Translations under genes and position numbers: made by a program
Shown: piece after piece, positions 20,926 to 32,217 of the stretch
Layout of the letters: every line of letters starts with the position of its first letter
Position numbering within the stretch: the stretch's first letter is position 1
The notes under the pieces: model-generated
Databases searched by the model: none
Told to the model about the DNA's origin: nothing
The model's input: only the letters and a program-made list of their open reading frames with translations
From: Fratercula arctica
Lineage: Eukaryota > Chordata > Aves > Charadriiformes > Alcidae
Direction of reading: 5' to 3'
DNA: 64,000 bases
Assembly (NCBI GenBank): GCA_947846985.1
Contig: CANTUZ010000025.1
Location: forward strand, 12,708,100 to 12,772,099

Positions 20926-22899
20926 ATGTTGCTTAGTTTGTTCTCATGGCTGTGTTATGTAAATTCCTATGTGTTTTATGCACTCCCTGTGATGATATTT
21001 GTTACTTCTGGGAGGGGGATGAGGATTATCATTTTACTGTCCTGTGCAATATTGGCTTATGATATGATAACATCACTTGTTAGATGGTTATTTTGGGGTG
21101 TTTATGTGGTATTGCTGTCCTGTCCGTACATTGGGCACCGTCTCTCAGAATTCATTAATAATTACACCCAGTCTATGGGGGAAACAGGGGGGGACGCTTT
21201 CCCCAGCTCTTTTGCCTCCCTTTTCTCCTTTGAGTCAGGTATGACAGCTTTTGAGAATTTTGAATATCCTTGGGATGCTCAAACCAGCATGTTCCTAGTG
21301 TTATGTCTGCTGAATATGTTCCAGGTCTCGTTTAGGGTTAAACGACTATTTAAGACTACCACCCAGAGATCTGCTCCAAGACTGGACAGTCAGGGGTGGC
21401 ATGGCATGTGGGAGAACATGGGCAGGTACTTAGAGAACTTCTCACCTCCAGTGGTCTGGGACTTCACCCCTGAACAATTACAGGACCCTGATAGAGTAGT
21501 AGAATATCTGAAGGGAAAATGCTGTGGCTATTCCAGAGAGGCACAACTCACCGCACTGTGCTGGGCCCTGGCTAGTGTCTACCAGGCACTGCTCAGTGCT
21601 ATGCAGCACCCACAGAAGAAAGAGACAGAGACTAGACCAGCAGGCACTGCGGCTGCTGCGGCCCCTGTGGCAGGCGCTGCTGCGACAGGCACTGCGGCTA
21701 CCGCGACCCCTGCGACAGGCACTGCGGCTACCGCAACCCCTGTGGCAGCCACTGCAGCTACTCCAACCCCGGTGGCAGCCACTGCTGCTGAACCAGGGAA
21801 CCAACCCGTGCCAGTATCCGTTGCCCCCATACAGAAGAAGAAGTACACAAAGAAATCAGTTCGCTGAGTAAGAGATGACGATGAACCAGGGCCATCACAA
21901 GGACAGGAGGAAGAGGCAGAACCAGAGATAATTACCCAATCCCTATCCCTGAGTGAGCTGTGGGATATGCGAAAAGATTTTAGACGACTTTCAGGTGAGC
22001 ACATTGTCACCTGGCTGCTTCGGTGTTGGGATAATGGTGCCAGTAGCCTGGAATTAGAGGGTAGGGAAGCCAGGCAGTTGGGATCTCTGTCTAGGGAAGG
22101 CGGCATTGACAAGGCAATTGGAAAGAAGACCCAAGCCCTCAGCCTCTGGAAATGACTCCTGTCAGGCCTGAGGGAGAGGTACCCCTTCAGTGAAGATGTT
22201 GTATGTCAACCAAGCAAGTGGACCACCATGGAAAGAGGTATTCAGTACCTGAGAGAATTAGCCGTGCGGGAGATGATTTATTATGACTTGGACAACACAG
22301 ACTTGCCCACAGACCCTGATGAGGTGCACTGCACAAGGCCCATGTGGCGGAAGTTTGTACGGAGCGTACCATCGTCATATGCCAACTCACTGGCAGTAAT
22401 GGAATGGAAAGGCGAAGAGGGACCAACGGTGGATGAGGTGGCTGGCCGGCTCTGGCGATATGAAGAAAGCCTCCCTTCCCCCCTTGTCTCAGCTGTGGAG
22501 AAACTGTCCCGGAAGGTCCAGCAACTTGAAGAGAATATATCCTACTCCCCACCTGTACAGGCCAGCATCTCAGCTATTAGAAGCAGGCATTTCCCCACTC
22601 AAGAGAGAGAGTACAAAGGGTACACACCACAAGGCACCCTGTGGTTCTACCTGTGAGACCATGCAGAGGACATGAGGAAGTGGGACGGACAACCTACTTG
22701 GATCCTGCGGACACGGCTACAGGAGTTGCAAGGAAGGACAACCACAAAAGGAGATCCCTCCAGGAAAAGTGCGGCCCCAGTTTCCAGTGGGCAGTTCCCC
22801 AGACAGAGCATAAGGCCTGATCTTGCTTCTGATCCTCTTGAAGGAACCTCCAAGTCATTTCTGCAAGAAGTGAGTACCGGATACCATGACCAGTATTAG
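20926..22899 (+). pseudogene. gag: Y1 gag with N-terminal membrane region; three TGA stops
   Basis: The frame begins ATG 20926. Residues about 2-75 form three strongly hydrophobic segments, a fourth lies near 119-135, and one N-Y-T sequon falls between them. Next comes a conserved soluble stretch (W-D-F-T-P-E-Q-L), an Ala/Thr/Pro minisatellite (about 21640-21790), an acidic linker and a capsid-like core with W-L-L-R-C-W-D-N-G-A and G-G-I-D-K-A-I-G-K-K. The C-terminal part has no CCHC knuckle. TGA codons at 21865-21867, 22153-22155 and 22654-22656 break it. The final TAG at 22897-22899 is shared by all copies and is probably functional rather than damage. Confidence 0.82.
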
Positions 22900-22927
22900 A
22901 GGGGCCCTGCCTCCAGCCAGGTGGAGG
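22897..22927 (+). promoter_or_regulatory. In-frame UAG plus 6-bp hairpin at Y1 gag-pol junction
   Basis: TAG at 22897-22899, a 10-base spacer, then CCTCCA (22910-22915), loop GCCAGG, TGGAGG (22922-22927). The X1 copy keeps the stem with a one-pair difference and the same 10-base spacer. Likely a translational readthrough signal for making Gag-Pol; inferred from layout and conservation only. Confidence 0.55.
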
Positions 22928-25900
22928 AAAGGGACAACCGGGTTTATTGGACAGTGTGGATTCGATGGCCTGGCACATCAGACCCACAGGAGTATAAGGC
23001 TCTAGTGGCCACAGGAGCACAGTGCACCCTAATACCATCAAGCTATAGAGGGGCAGAACCCATTTGTATTTCTGGGGTCACAGGGGGATCCCAAGAGTTG
23101 ACTGTATTGGAGGCTGAAGTGAGCCTAACTGGGAATGAGTGGCAAAAGCATCCCATTGTGACTGGCCCAGAGGCTCCATGCATCCTTGGTATAGATTACC
23201 TCAGGAGAGGGTATTTTAAGGACCCAAAGGGGTATCGGTGGGCCTTTGGCATAGCTGCCTTGGAGATGGAGGAAGTTAAACAGTTGTCTACCTTGCCTGG
23301 TCTCTCGGAGGACTCTTCTGTTGTGGGGTTGTTGAGGGTCGAAGAACAGCAGGTGCCGACTGCTACCACAACGGTGCATCGGCGGCAATATCGCACTAAC
23401 CGAGACTCTCTGATTCCCATCCATAATCTGATTCATCACCTAGAGGTTCAAGGAGTGATCAGCAAGACTTGCTCACCTTTTAACAGTCCTATATGGCCGG
23501 TGCGAAAATCCAATGGAGAGTGGAGGCTAACTGTAGACTATCGTGGCCTGAATGAAGTCATGCCACTGCTGAGCGCTGCTGTGCCGGATATGCTAGAACT
23601 CCAGTATGAACTGGAGTCCAAGGCAGCCAAGTGGTATGCCACGATTGATATAGCGAATGCATTCTTCTCAATCCCTTTGGCAGCAGAGTGCAGGCCACAG
23701 TTTGCTTTCACTTGGAGGGGCATCCAGTACACCTGGAATCGACTGCCCCAGGGGTGGAAACACAGCCCCACCATTTGCCATGGACTGATCCAGACTGCAC
23801 TGGAACAGGGTGAAGCTCCAGAACATCTGCAGTACATTGATGACATCATCGTATGGGGAAACACAGCCGAAGAAGTTTTTGAGAAAGGGGATAAAATAGT
23901 CCGAATCCTTCTGAAAGCTCGTTTTGCCATAAAACGAAGTAAGGTCAAGGAACCTGCACAGGAGATCCAGTTTTTGGGAATAAAATGGCAAGATGGACGC
24001 CGCCAAATCCCAATGGATGTGATCAACAAAATAGCAGCTATGTCTCCACCAACTAGCAAAAAGGAAACACAAGCTTTCTTAGGCATTGTGGGTTTTTGGA
24101 GGATGCATATCCCAGATTACAGTCTAACTGTAAGCCCTCTGTATCAAGTAACCCGGAAGAAGAACGATTTTAAATGGGGTCCTGAGCAACGACAAGCTTT
24201 TGAACAAATCAAACAGGAAATAGTCCATGCAGTGGCCCTGGGGCCAGTCCGGGCAGGACAAGATGTTAAAAATGTGCTCTACACCGCAGCTGGGGAGAAT
24301 GGCCCTACCTGGAGCCTCTGGCAGAAGGCACCAGGGGAGACCCGAGGTCGACCCCTAGGGTTTTGGAGTCAGGGATACAGAGGATCCGAAGCCCGCTACA
24401 CTCCAACAGAAAAGGAGATCTTGGCAGCATATGAAGGGGTTCGAGCTGCTTCGGAGGTGGTTGGTACAGAAGCACAGCTCCTCTTAGCACCTCGACTGCC
24501 GGTGCTGGGTTGGATGTTCAAAGAAAGGGTCCCCACCGCACATCATGCAACTGATGCTACATGGAGTAAGTGGATTGCACTGATCACACAGTGAACTCGA
24601 ATGGGAAACCCCAGTCGCCCAGGAATTCTGGAAGTGATCATGGACTGGCCGGAGGGCAAGGATTTTGGAATGTCACCAGAGGAGGAGGTGACGCGTGCAG
24701 AAGAGGCCCCACCATATAATAAACTGCCAGAAAATGAGAAGAAATATGCCCTGTTCACTGATGGGTCCTGCCGGATTGTGGGAAAGCATCGAAAGTGGAA
24801 GGCTGCTGTGTGGAGTCCTACACGACAAGTTGCAGAAGCCAGTGAAGGACAAGGTGAATCGAGCCAGTTTGCAGAGGTGAAAGCCATTCAGCTGGCTTTG
24901 GACAATGCCGAGCGAGAAAAATGGCCAGTACTTTATCTCTGCACTGATTCATGGATGGTGGCAAATGCTCTGTGGGGGTGGTTACAGCAGTGGAAGCAGG
25001 GCAACTGGCAGTGGAGAGGCAAACCCATCTGGGCTGCTGAACTATGGCAAGATATTGCTGCCCGGATAGAGAATCTGGTTGTGAAAGTACGCCACGTAGA
25101 TGCCCACGTACCGAAGAATCGGGCCACGGAGGAACATCAGAACAACCAGCAGGTGGATCGGGCTGCTAGGATTGAAGTGGCTCAGGTGGATCTGGACTGG
25201 CAACATAAGGGTGAACTATTCATAGCTCAGTGGGCCCATGAGACCTCAGGCCATCAAGGAAGAGATGCGACATATAGATGGGCTCGTGACCGAGGGGTGG
25301 ACTTGACCATGGACACTATTGCACAGGTCATCCATGAATGTGAGACATGCGCTGCAATCAAGCAAGCCAAGCGTTTGAAGCCTCTTTGGTATGGAGGACG
25401 ATGGTTGAAATATAAATATGGGGAGGCCTGGCAGATTGATTATATCACACTGCCACGAACGCGTCAAGGCAAGCGCTATGTGCTCACAATGGTGGAAGCA
25501 ACCACTGGATGGCTGGAAACATACCCTGTGCCCCATGCCACTGCCCGGAATACTATCCTGGGCCTTGAAAAGCAAGTCCTGTGGCGACATGGTACCCCAG
25601 AGAGAATTGAGTCGGACAACGGGACTCATTTCCGAAACAGCCTCATAGACACCTGGGCCAAAGAGCATGGCATTGAGTGGGTATATCACATCCCCTATCA
25701 CGCATCAGCCTCTGGGAAGATAGAACGATACAATGGACTGTTAAAAACTGCACTGAGAGCAATGGGTGGTGGGACCTTGAAACATTGGGATGCACATTTA
25801 GCAAAGGCTACCTGGCTAGTTAATACCAGGGGATCTACCAATTGGGCTGGCCCTGCCCAATCAAAACTTCCACATACCGTAGAAGGGGATAAGGTCCCTG

Positions 25901-26085
25901 TAGTGCACATGAAGAATATGTTAGGGAAGACAGACTGGGTTAGTCCTGCCTCAGGCAAAGGCAAACCCATCCGTGGGATTGCTTTTGCCCAAGGACCTGG
26001 GTGCACTTGGTGGGTGATGCAGAAGGATGGGGAAGTCCGATGTGTACCTCATGGGGACTTGATTTTGGGTGAGAATAGCCAATGA
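22900..26085 (+). pseudogene. pol: Y1 pol: protease, RT, RNase H, integrase; one TGA
   Basis: The frame continues from gag after the UAG. The protease active site reads V-A-T-G where other copies have V-D-T-G: the catalytic Asp codon at 23008-23010 is GCC (Ala), so this protease should be dead. RT has an intact Y-I-D-D at 23833-23844 and L-P-Q-G upstream. The connection/RNase H follows (F-T-D-G-S near 24757-24771). Integrase has H...H and C-x2-C (about 25230-25360) and D, D, E core residues (W-Q-I-D-Y; S-D-N-G-T; K-I-E-R-Y) to 26085. The only stop is TGA at 24592-24594, between RT and RNase H. The order and motifs resemble ERV-L pol; no dUTPase is seen. Confidence 0.9.
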
Positions 26086-26369
26086 ATCAAATCGTGTGTA
26101 ACACTGTCAGTGTATGTCCTCGTTACTATAATTGCTATCATCTGTACTGCAGTAAGAATCACCCAAATTAAGGACAGATGGACTTTGATGAAGAATTGAG
26201 TAAAGCAAAGTGGTGATGGGATCAGAGCTGACACCCAGCAACTTCCTCAAGATCTACATCCTCGGCCCATGGACTGTGTGCATGAGCTACGCCGGGTACA
26301 CCAGTCACATGTTCCGAAAACTGTAAAATCTGGGCGTGGCAAAAATGGTATGGAATAAGGGGTGGATAA
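26086..26369 (+). other. Y1 3' non-coding region with polypurine tract
   Basis: 284 bp with no frame. It ends GGAATAAGGGGTGGATAA next to the LTR, a plausible polypurine tract shared with X2. It is shorter than the equivalent 524 bp in Y2. Confidence 0.7.
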
Positions 26370-26705
26370 TGTCCTGGTTCCGGCAGGGACAGGGTTAAGC
26401 ATTCCATGCCATGTGAGCCACGCCCACCCTGAGATTAAGAGGAGGGAGGGGGCAGGCAGTCGGGTTTGGAGGGGGCTGGTGCGTCCCTGTTCCGGACCAG
26501 TGGGGAGGGGCGGTTCCGTAATTACGTTTGTATATTTCTCTGTCGGTGGTGGTGGTGTTGTTTTCTTGTTCCCTTTGCTGTTCTGTTAAACTGCCTTTGT
26601 CTCAACCCAAGAGTTTTGCCTTTTTTTTCTGATCCTTCCCGTACTGGGAAGCGCTGAGCGAGCGACACGTGGTTCTTTGTTGCCATCTGAGGCCAAACCA
26701 CGACA
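26370..26705 (+). repeat. 3' LTR of Y1 (336 bp)
   Basis: TGTCCTGGTTCCGGC to AACCACGACA, followed by the target duplication TATAA. Confidence 0.9.
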
Positions 26706-29700
26706 TATAACAATTAACATCATACAGCTCAGAGTTGAGTATTTTCACCCAGGGTCAAATTTCCTTGAGGTACACACTGAAGTTCTCCATTCTCCAGCAT
26801 CACCCACCAAGTACATCCAGGTCCTTGAGCAAAAACAGTCCCATGAATGGGTTTGCCTTTGCCTGAGGCAGGAGAAACCCAAACAGCTTTCCCCAGCATA
26901 TTCCTTTCATGCACCACAGGGACCTTATCCCCTTCTATATTATGTAAAAGGTCTGACTGAGCAGGAGCAGCTCGATTGATGGATCCCCTGCTGTTAACTA
27001 ACCAGGTAGCTTGTGCTAAATGCTTGTCCCGGTTTTTAAAGGTTCCATCCCCCATCGATTTCAGGGTAGTTTTTAATAGTCCATTGTATCGCTCAGTTTT
27101 CCCAGAAGCTGGTGCATGATAGGGGATATGATGTACCCACTCAATGCCATGTTCTTTTGCCCAAGCACTTATAAGATTGTTTTTGAAATGAGTCCCACTG
27201 TCTGACTCAATTCTTTCTGGAGTACCATGTTGCCACAAGACTTGCCTTTCAAGGCCCTGGATGGTATTCCGGGCAGTAGCATGGGGTACGGCATAGGTTT
27301 CCAACCATCCAGTGCTTGCTTCCACCATAGTAAGCACATAGCGCTTACCCTGGCGGGTTTCAGGGAGTGTGATATAGTCAATTTGCCAAGCCTCCCCATA
27401 CTTATATTTCAGCCATCATCCCCCATACCACAAAGGTTTTAACCTTTTAGCTTGCTTGATTTCGGTGCATGTTTCACAGTCGTGGATAACCTGCGCAATA
27501 GCGTCCATGGTTAAATCCACCCCTCGGTCACGAGCCCACTTATATGTTGCATCCCTTCCTTGATGACCTGAGGTGTCATGGGCCCACCAAGCTAAAAATA
27601 GTTCACCTTTATGTTCCCAGTCCAAATCTGTCTTGAAAACCTTAGCAGCCTGGTCCACTTGCTGATCGTTTTGATGTTCCTCAGTGGACCGACTCATGGG
27701 TATGTGGGCATCTACATGGCGTACCTTCACGACTAGTTTCCCTAGCCGCTCAGCATTATCTTGCCATAATTCAGCAGCCCAGATTGGTTTACCTCTGCAC
27801 TGCCAGTTGCCCTGCTTCCACTGCTGTAACCATCCCCACAGAGCATTTGCCACCATCCATGAGTCAGTGTAGAGATAAAGTACTGGCCATCTTTCTCGCT
27901 CGGCGATGTCCAAAGCCAGCTGAATGGCTTTCACCTCTGCAAACTGGCTTGATTCACCTTGTCCTTCAGTAGCTTCTGCAACTCATCGTGTAGGACTCCA
28001 CACAGCAGCTTTCCACTTCCTGTGTTTTCCTACAATATGACAAGATCCATCAGTGAACAGAGCATACTGTTTCTCATTATCTGAGAGTTCATTATATGGT
28101 GGGGCCTCCTCAGCACGAGTCACCACCTCCTCTGGTGGCATTGTGAAGTCTTTGCCTTCAGCCCAGCTTGTGATCACTTCTACAGTTCCTGGACGATTGG
28201 GGTTTCCTATTCAAGCTTGCTGAGTGATTAAGGCAACCCACTTACTCCAGGTAGCATTGGTGGCATGATGAGTAGAAGGAACTTGACCCTTGAACATCCA
28301 GCCCAGCACTGGTAATCGGGGCAGCAGGAGGAGTTGTGCTTCGGTATCAATGACCTCTGAAGCAGCTCTGACTCCTCCATATGCTGCCAAGATCTCTTTC
28401 TCAGTTGGGGTATAGTTGGCCTCAGAGCCTTTGTACCCTCGACTCCAGAATCCCAGGGGTCGACCTTGAGTCTCCCCTGGTGCTTTCTGCCAGAGTCTCC
28501 AGGTAGGGCCATTGTCCTCGGCTGCAGTGTAGAGCACATTTTTAATGTCCTGTCCTGTTTGGACTGGCCCAAGGGCTACTGCATGCACAATCTCTTGTTT
28601 AATTTGCTCAAAGGCCTGTCGTTGCTCAGGACCCCACGTAAACTCATTTTTCTTTCGAGTCGCTTCATAGGGAGGTTTCACAATCTGACTATAACCTGGA
28701 ACGTGCATTCTCCAGAAACCCACAACGCCTAAAAAGGCTTGTGTCTCCTTTTTGTTAGTAGGTGGGGACATAGCTGCTATTTTGTTAATCACATCCATTG
28801 GGATCTGGCGACACCCATCTTGCCATTTCTGCATGCTCTAGTGACAGAGATTGTAGGGTTGGGTTTTTTTGTGTGTGTATGGTTGGACTCAATGATCTCA
28901 AAGGTCCTTTCCAACCATAAATATTCTATGATTCCATGATTTAATTCCCAAGAACTGGATGTCTCATGCAGGCCCCTTGACATTACCTCTTTTTACAGCA
29001 AAACCTGCTTTCAGAAGAATCTTGATTATTTTCTTACCTTTCTTGAAAAGTTCTTCTGCTGTATTACCCCACACAATGATGTCATCAATGTATTGCAGGT
29101 GTTCTGGAGCTCCACCCTTCTCCAGTGCAGTCTGGATCAGTCCATGGCAAATAGTAGGGCTGTGTTTCCACCCCTGGGGCAGTCGATTCCAGGTGTACTG
29201 GACACCCCTCCAGGTGAAAGCAAACTGCGGCATACCATTTGGCTGCCTTTGACTCCAGTTCATACTGCAGTTCTAGTATGTCTGGCACAGCAGCACTCAG
29301 CAATGGTGTGACTTCATTCAGGCCACGATAGTCTACTGTTAATCTCCAGTCTCCATCAGACTTTCGGACTGGCCATATTGGGCTGTTAAAGGGTGAGCGA
29401 GTCTTGCTGATCACTCCTTGGGTCTCTATCCAATGAATCAGGTTCTGGATGGGAATCAGGGAGTCTCGGTTAGTGCGATACTGTCACCGATGCACTGTGG
29501 CAGTAGCAATTGGCACCTGCTGTTCTTTAACCTTCAGCAATCCCACCACAGAAGGGTCATCTGAAAGGCCAGGTAAGGTAGACAGCTGTGTAATGTCCTC
29601 AGTCTCTACAGCTGCTATACCAAAAGCCCACCAACACCCTTTCGGGTCTTTGAAATACCCTCTCTCTTAAGGTAGTCTGGCCCAAATGCTCCGTGCATCC

Positions 29701-29958
29701 TTGGCATAGTTACAATAGGATGCTTTTCCCATTTATTCCCACTCAGGCTCACTTTGGCTTCTAATACAGTCCGCCTGTCACTCCAGAAATAGTAACAGAT
29801 TCTGTCCCTTTATGATTCAATGGCAATAGGGTACACTGTGCACCAGTGTCCACAAGGGCTCTATACTTCTGTGGCTCTAATGTGCCAGGCCATCGAATCC
29901 ATACAGTCCCATGAACTCGGTTATCCCTCTCCTCCTCCTGGCTGGAGGCAGGGCAACC
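26706..29958 (-). pseudogene. pol: X2 pol, broken, with RT deletion and CR1 insertion
   Basis: Minus-strand integrase (27337-26729), integrase/RNase H (27934-27416, 28177-27983) and connection/RT (28834-28211; 29414-28964). From 26706 to about 29460 it is nearly identical to X1 pol, including the stop codons at the complements of 28211-28213, 27983-27985 and 27416-27418. Private changes: a CR1 fragment at 28834-28940; a deletion of roughly 80 bp in RT near 29230 that removes part of the catalytic palm; scrambled sequence at about 29640-29780 in the protease. RT keeps Y-I-D-D. Confidence 0.85.
28834..28940 (+). mobile_element. CR1 3' fragment inside X2 pol
   Basis: Contains GGTTGGACTCAATGATCTC and ends with the ATTCTATGATTCC tail of CR1. 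It is absent from the matching place in X1 (11150-11160), so it inserted after the two copies separated or was lost from X1. Confidence 0.8.
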
Positions 29959-31700
29959 CTAATGTTGAGGACAACATCTACAATTAGCAGATGAGTTCCT
30001 ACAAGGACTGGAGCATCGCTTACCATGGACTGGAGCAGCCATCCTCCTGCAGAAATTCTTCCTTCCATCTGCTTTACCTTGCAACTCAAGCACTCATGCC
30101 TGTAGAACCAGGGTAGGTTTTTTATCCCACTTATTCATGTCCTCTCCGTTGTTGCAGAGGCAAAGCCACAGGAAATCTCAGAGTGGATCCTGTTTCCCTT
30201 GAGTTGATTTCGTAGGAGGGCATTTTTTCTTAATGACTGCCACCTAGGTCTGTTCAGGGGAAGGGTGGGATTCTTTCCCCTTCTCAGACAGTTTTTCAAG
30301 CAGCTCATGAAAAAGTTTATCATTTTTCTCATTTTGCTCAGCTATTGTCTTAGTCATTTTCTCCACTGTCTCAGCAATGATCTTAGTTTGATCAGTCATT
30401 GTCTTGGTTTGCTCAGCCATTTTCTCCACTGCTGCTACATGAATGGGATGGGAGAGACTGTCTTCATACTGTCACACCTTGTTAGCCACCTCATTCACAG
30501 TTGGTGTATCAGTATCAGATCCTCCCCAGACCATTGTTGATAATGTATGGGAATAATTTGATGGTGCACTCTGCACAAACTTCTTCAGCAAAGATCCTTT
30601 GCATGGCATTTCATCAGGGTCTATAATCACTTGCCAGTTGCTATAAATCACCTCTCACACAGCCAGTTCCCTCAGGTACTTAATACCTTTCTCCACGCTG
30701 GTCCATGCTGATAGCAGTCGCCTCCAGAGACTGAGGATGTCTGCCTTTCTCCCAATTGCTTTATCAATCCCTCCATCTTTGGACAGGTTTCCCAACTGCT
30801 TAGCTTCTCTGCCATCCAAATCTATGGTGTCAGCTCCATTGTCCCAGCATCAGAGCAACCAGGAGACAAATGTCTCCCCTTCATGACGACTAAAGTCCTT
30901 CTTTATATTTCGCAAATCCTTCATGGAAAAGGATTTAATGATTATCTCTGCATCTGAGTCCTCATCCTGTATTAATGCTGGCTGAGAAGGACCCTCTCCT
31001 GCATCTTCCACAGAGGAACCCTCTCCTACGCTGTCTGGCTTGGGCTGGTCTTTGTCGTCAGAGGCAAGGGAACGAGCTAACTTTTTCTGTTTCCTGGTCA
31101 CTGGGGCAACTTGTGCCGGTTCTGCTGGAGTTTGGCTAGCAGCAGCGCTCGTTGTCGGAGCAGCCGGAGCAGTGACCGTGCTCCTTGTCGGGGCTGGAGC
31201 AGCTGGTGCTGCTGCGGGAGGGGGAGGGGATGGCGATACAGGCGTGGGGGGGGCAGGGGGTGGAGTGACTTTGACCACAGGCTGCTGAGTGACCGGTGCT
31301 GGCACGTGCTGGGCCGGTGCCGTGGCTTTTGCCGGAGCCGGTGGGGGGGCAGCCGATGTGGGCCTGGTCGATGTTGGGGCCTGTGGGGGGGGCAGCCGTT
31401 GGCGCTCGGGCTGGTGTCGGGGCCGGTGGTGTTGTTTGTGTCTGTGTTGTGGCTTGGGCAGTGATCTGAGTTGTTTCAGTTTCTGCTGTGGCTTTCAGTA
31501 GGGGGGTTGTCTGAATTCGTACCGCAGCTTTTGGAGGCCGGGTTGTCTGAGTTTCTGCTGTGGCTTTTAGCAGCGGGATTGTCTGAATTTCTGCTATTTT
31601 TGACTCTGGCCGTGGGGTTTGAGTAGCAATATCACATGTCACATAATACTCACTCCTGCACTGATATTTAACAATAAACCACCCCTACAACACATTCAGG
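29959..31700 (-). pseudogene. gag: X2 gag, diverged and broken
   Basis: The capsid-like core is at 30930-30780 (W-L-L pattern) and a Pro/Ala/Thr-rich linker at about 31600-31100 contains short repeated units. The frame 31305-30850 matches that of the membrane region upstream. It is related to X1 gag but much more different than the pol regions are. The junction TAG (complement of 29959-29961) and the following CCTCC/GGAGG hairpin are kept. Confidence 0.7.
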
Positions 31701-31788
31701 AAACCCAACAACAAAATCACATACGAATGAATGTAACGTTCACTCTCTAAACAGCCCGAAGGTTTCTCATCCCCTTATTCTGTTACTG

Positions 31789-32118
31789 TCACTTTGGCAT
31801 CATCATCCAAGGGCAAAGTAAACTTTCCCCAGGTAAAACCAAGAGTGTAATTAGTAAAAGAACCCATCCCAAAAGTGTAATTAGAAAAGACTCCATCATG
31901 TGATGCCCAAGATATTCAGGTAGAACTTTTATCCAAGCAATTATTTTATACATCTGAAGGCAAATCCACACCAACATAGCACGCTTAGACCACCACATCC
32001 AAACACAAAGAAGAAATAGACCATGCAATATATTCGACCAGTTAAGCCCCACTGCATCAATTAACTTCATACAAAGCTCTCTAAAGGCACGATACAAGAT
32101 TTCATGTGAGAATGACAT
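31789..32118 (-). pseudogene. X2 Gag N-terminal membrane region
   Basis: ATG at 32118, 109 codons. Hydrophobic segments near residues 28-55 and 78-100, ending at TGA. It is homologous in position and style to 8429-8938 of X1, with little exact identity, so the membrane character is conserved more than the sequence. Confidence 0.6.
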
Positions 32119-32192
32119 GATGTGAACTGTCTGTTCTCCCTGAACAAGCTGGAATTCAAACTATTCAGGCAATCAATCAGAGCTCTGTTCGT

Positions 32193-32210
32193 GCCCCACA
32201 TTGGGCGCCA
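32193..32210 (-). other. Primer-binding site of X2, tRNA-Lys type
   Basis: Minus strand TGGCGCCCAATGTGGGGC, identical to X1. Confidence 0.85.
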
Positions 32211-32217
32211 ATAAATC

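Larger units (their letters stand above)
20483..26705 (+). mobile_element. Y1: complete ERV-L-like provirus, LTR-gag-UAG-pol-LTR, no env
   Basis: A 6,223-bp element with matching LTRs at both ends and the 5-base target duplication TATAA at 20478-20482 and 26706-26710. The duplication is taken from X2, showing that Y1 jumped into an existing X copy. Gag and pol occupy one reading frame from 20926 to 26085 (1,720 codons) with no frameshift, interrupted only by TGA at 21865, 22153, 22654 and 24592 and by the conserved TAG at 22897. Comparison with Y2 suggests three of the TGA codons arose as CGA-to-TGA, typical of methyl-CpG decay. Only 284 bp lie between pol and the 3' LTR, too short for env. 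Confidence 0.92.

Noticed and set aside
21640..21790. CRISPR-like or satellite array
   Set aside because: The repeat is a short coding minisatellite inside Gag with degenerate units and no spacers.
26086..26369. A hidden env gene in X/Y elements
   Set aside because: The space between pol and the LTR is 284-524 bp with no frame, signal peptide or TM region in any copy.
31040..31501. Gly/Cys-rich plus-strand frames
   Set aside because: Antisense of the Pro/Ala-rich X2 Gag linker.
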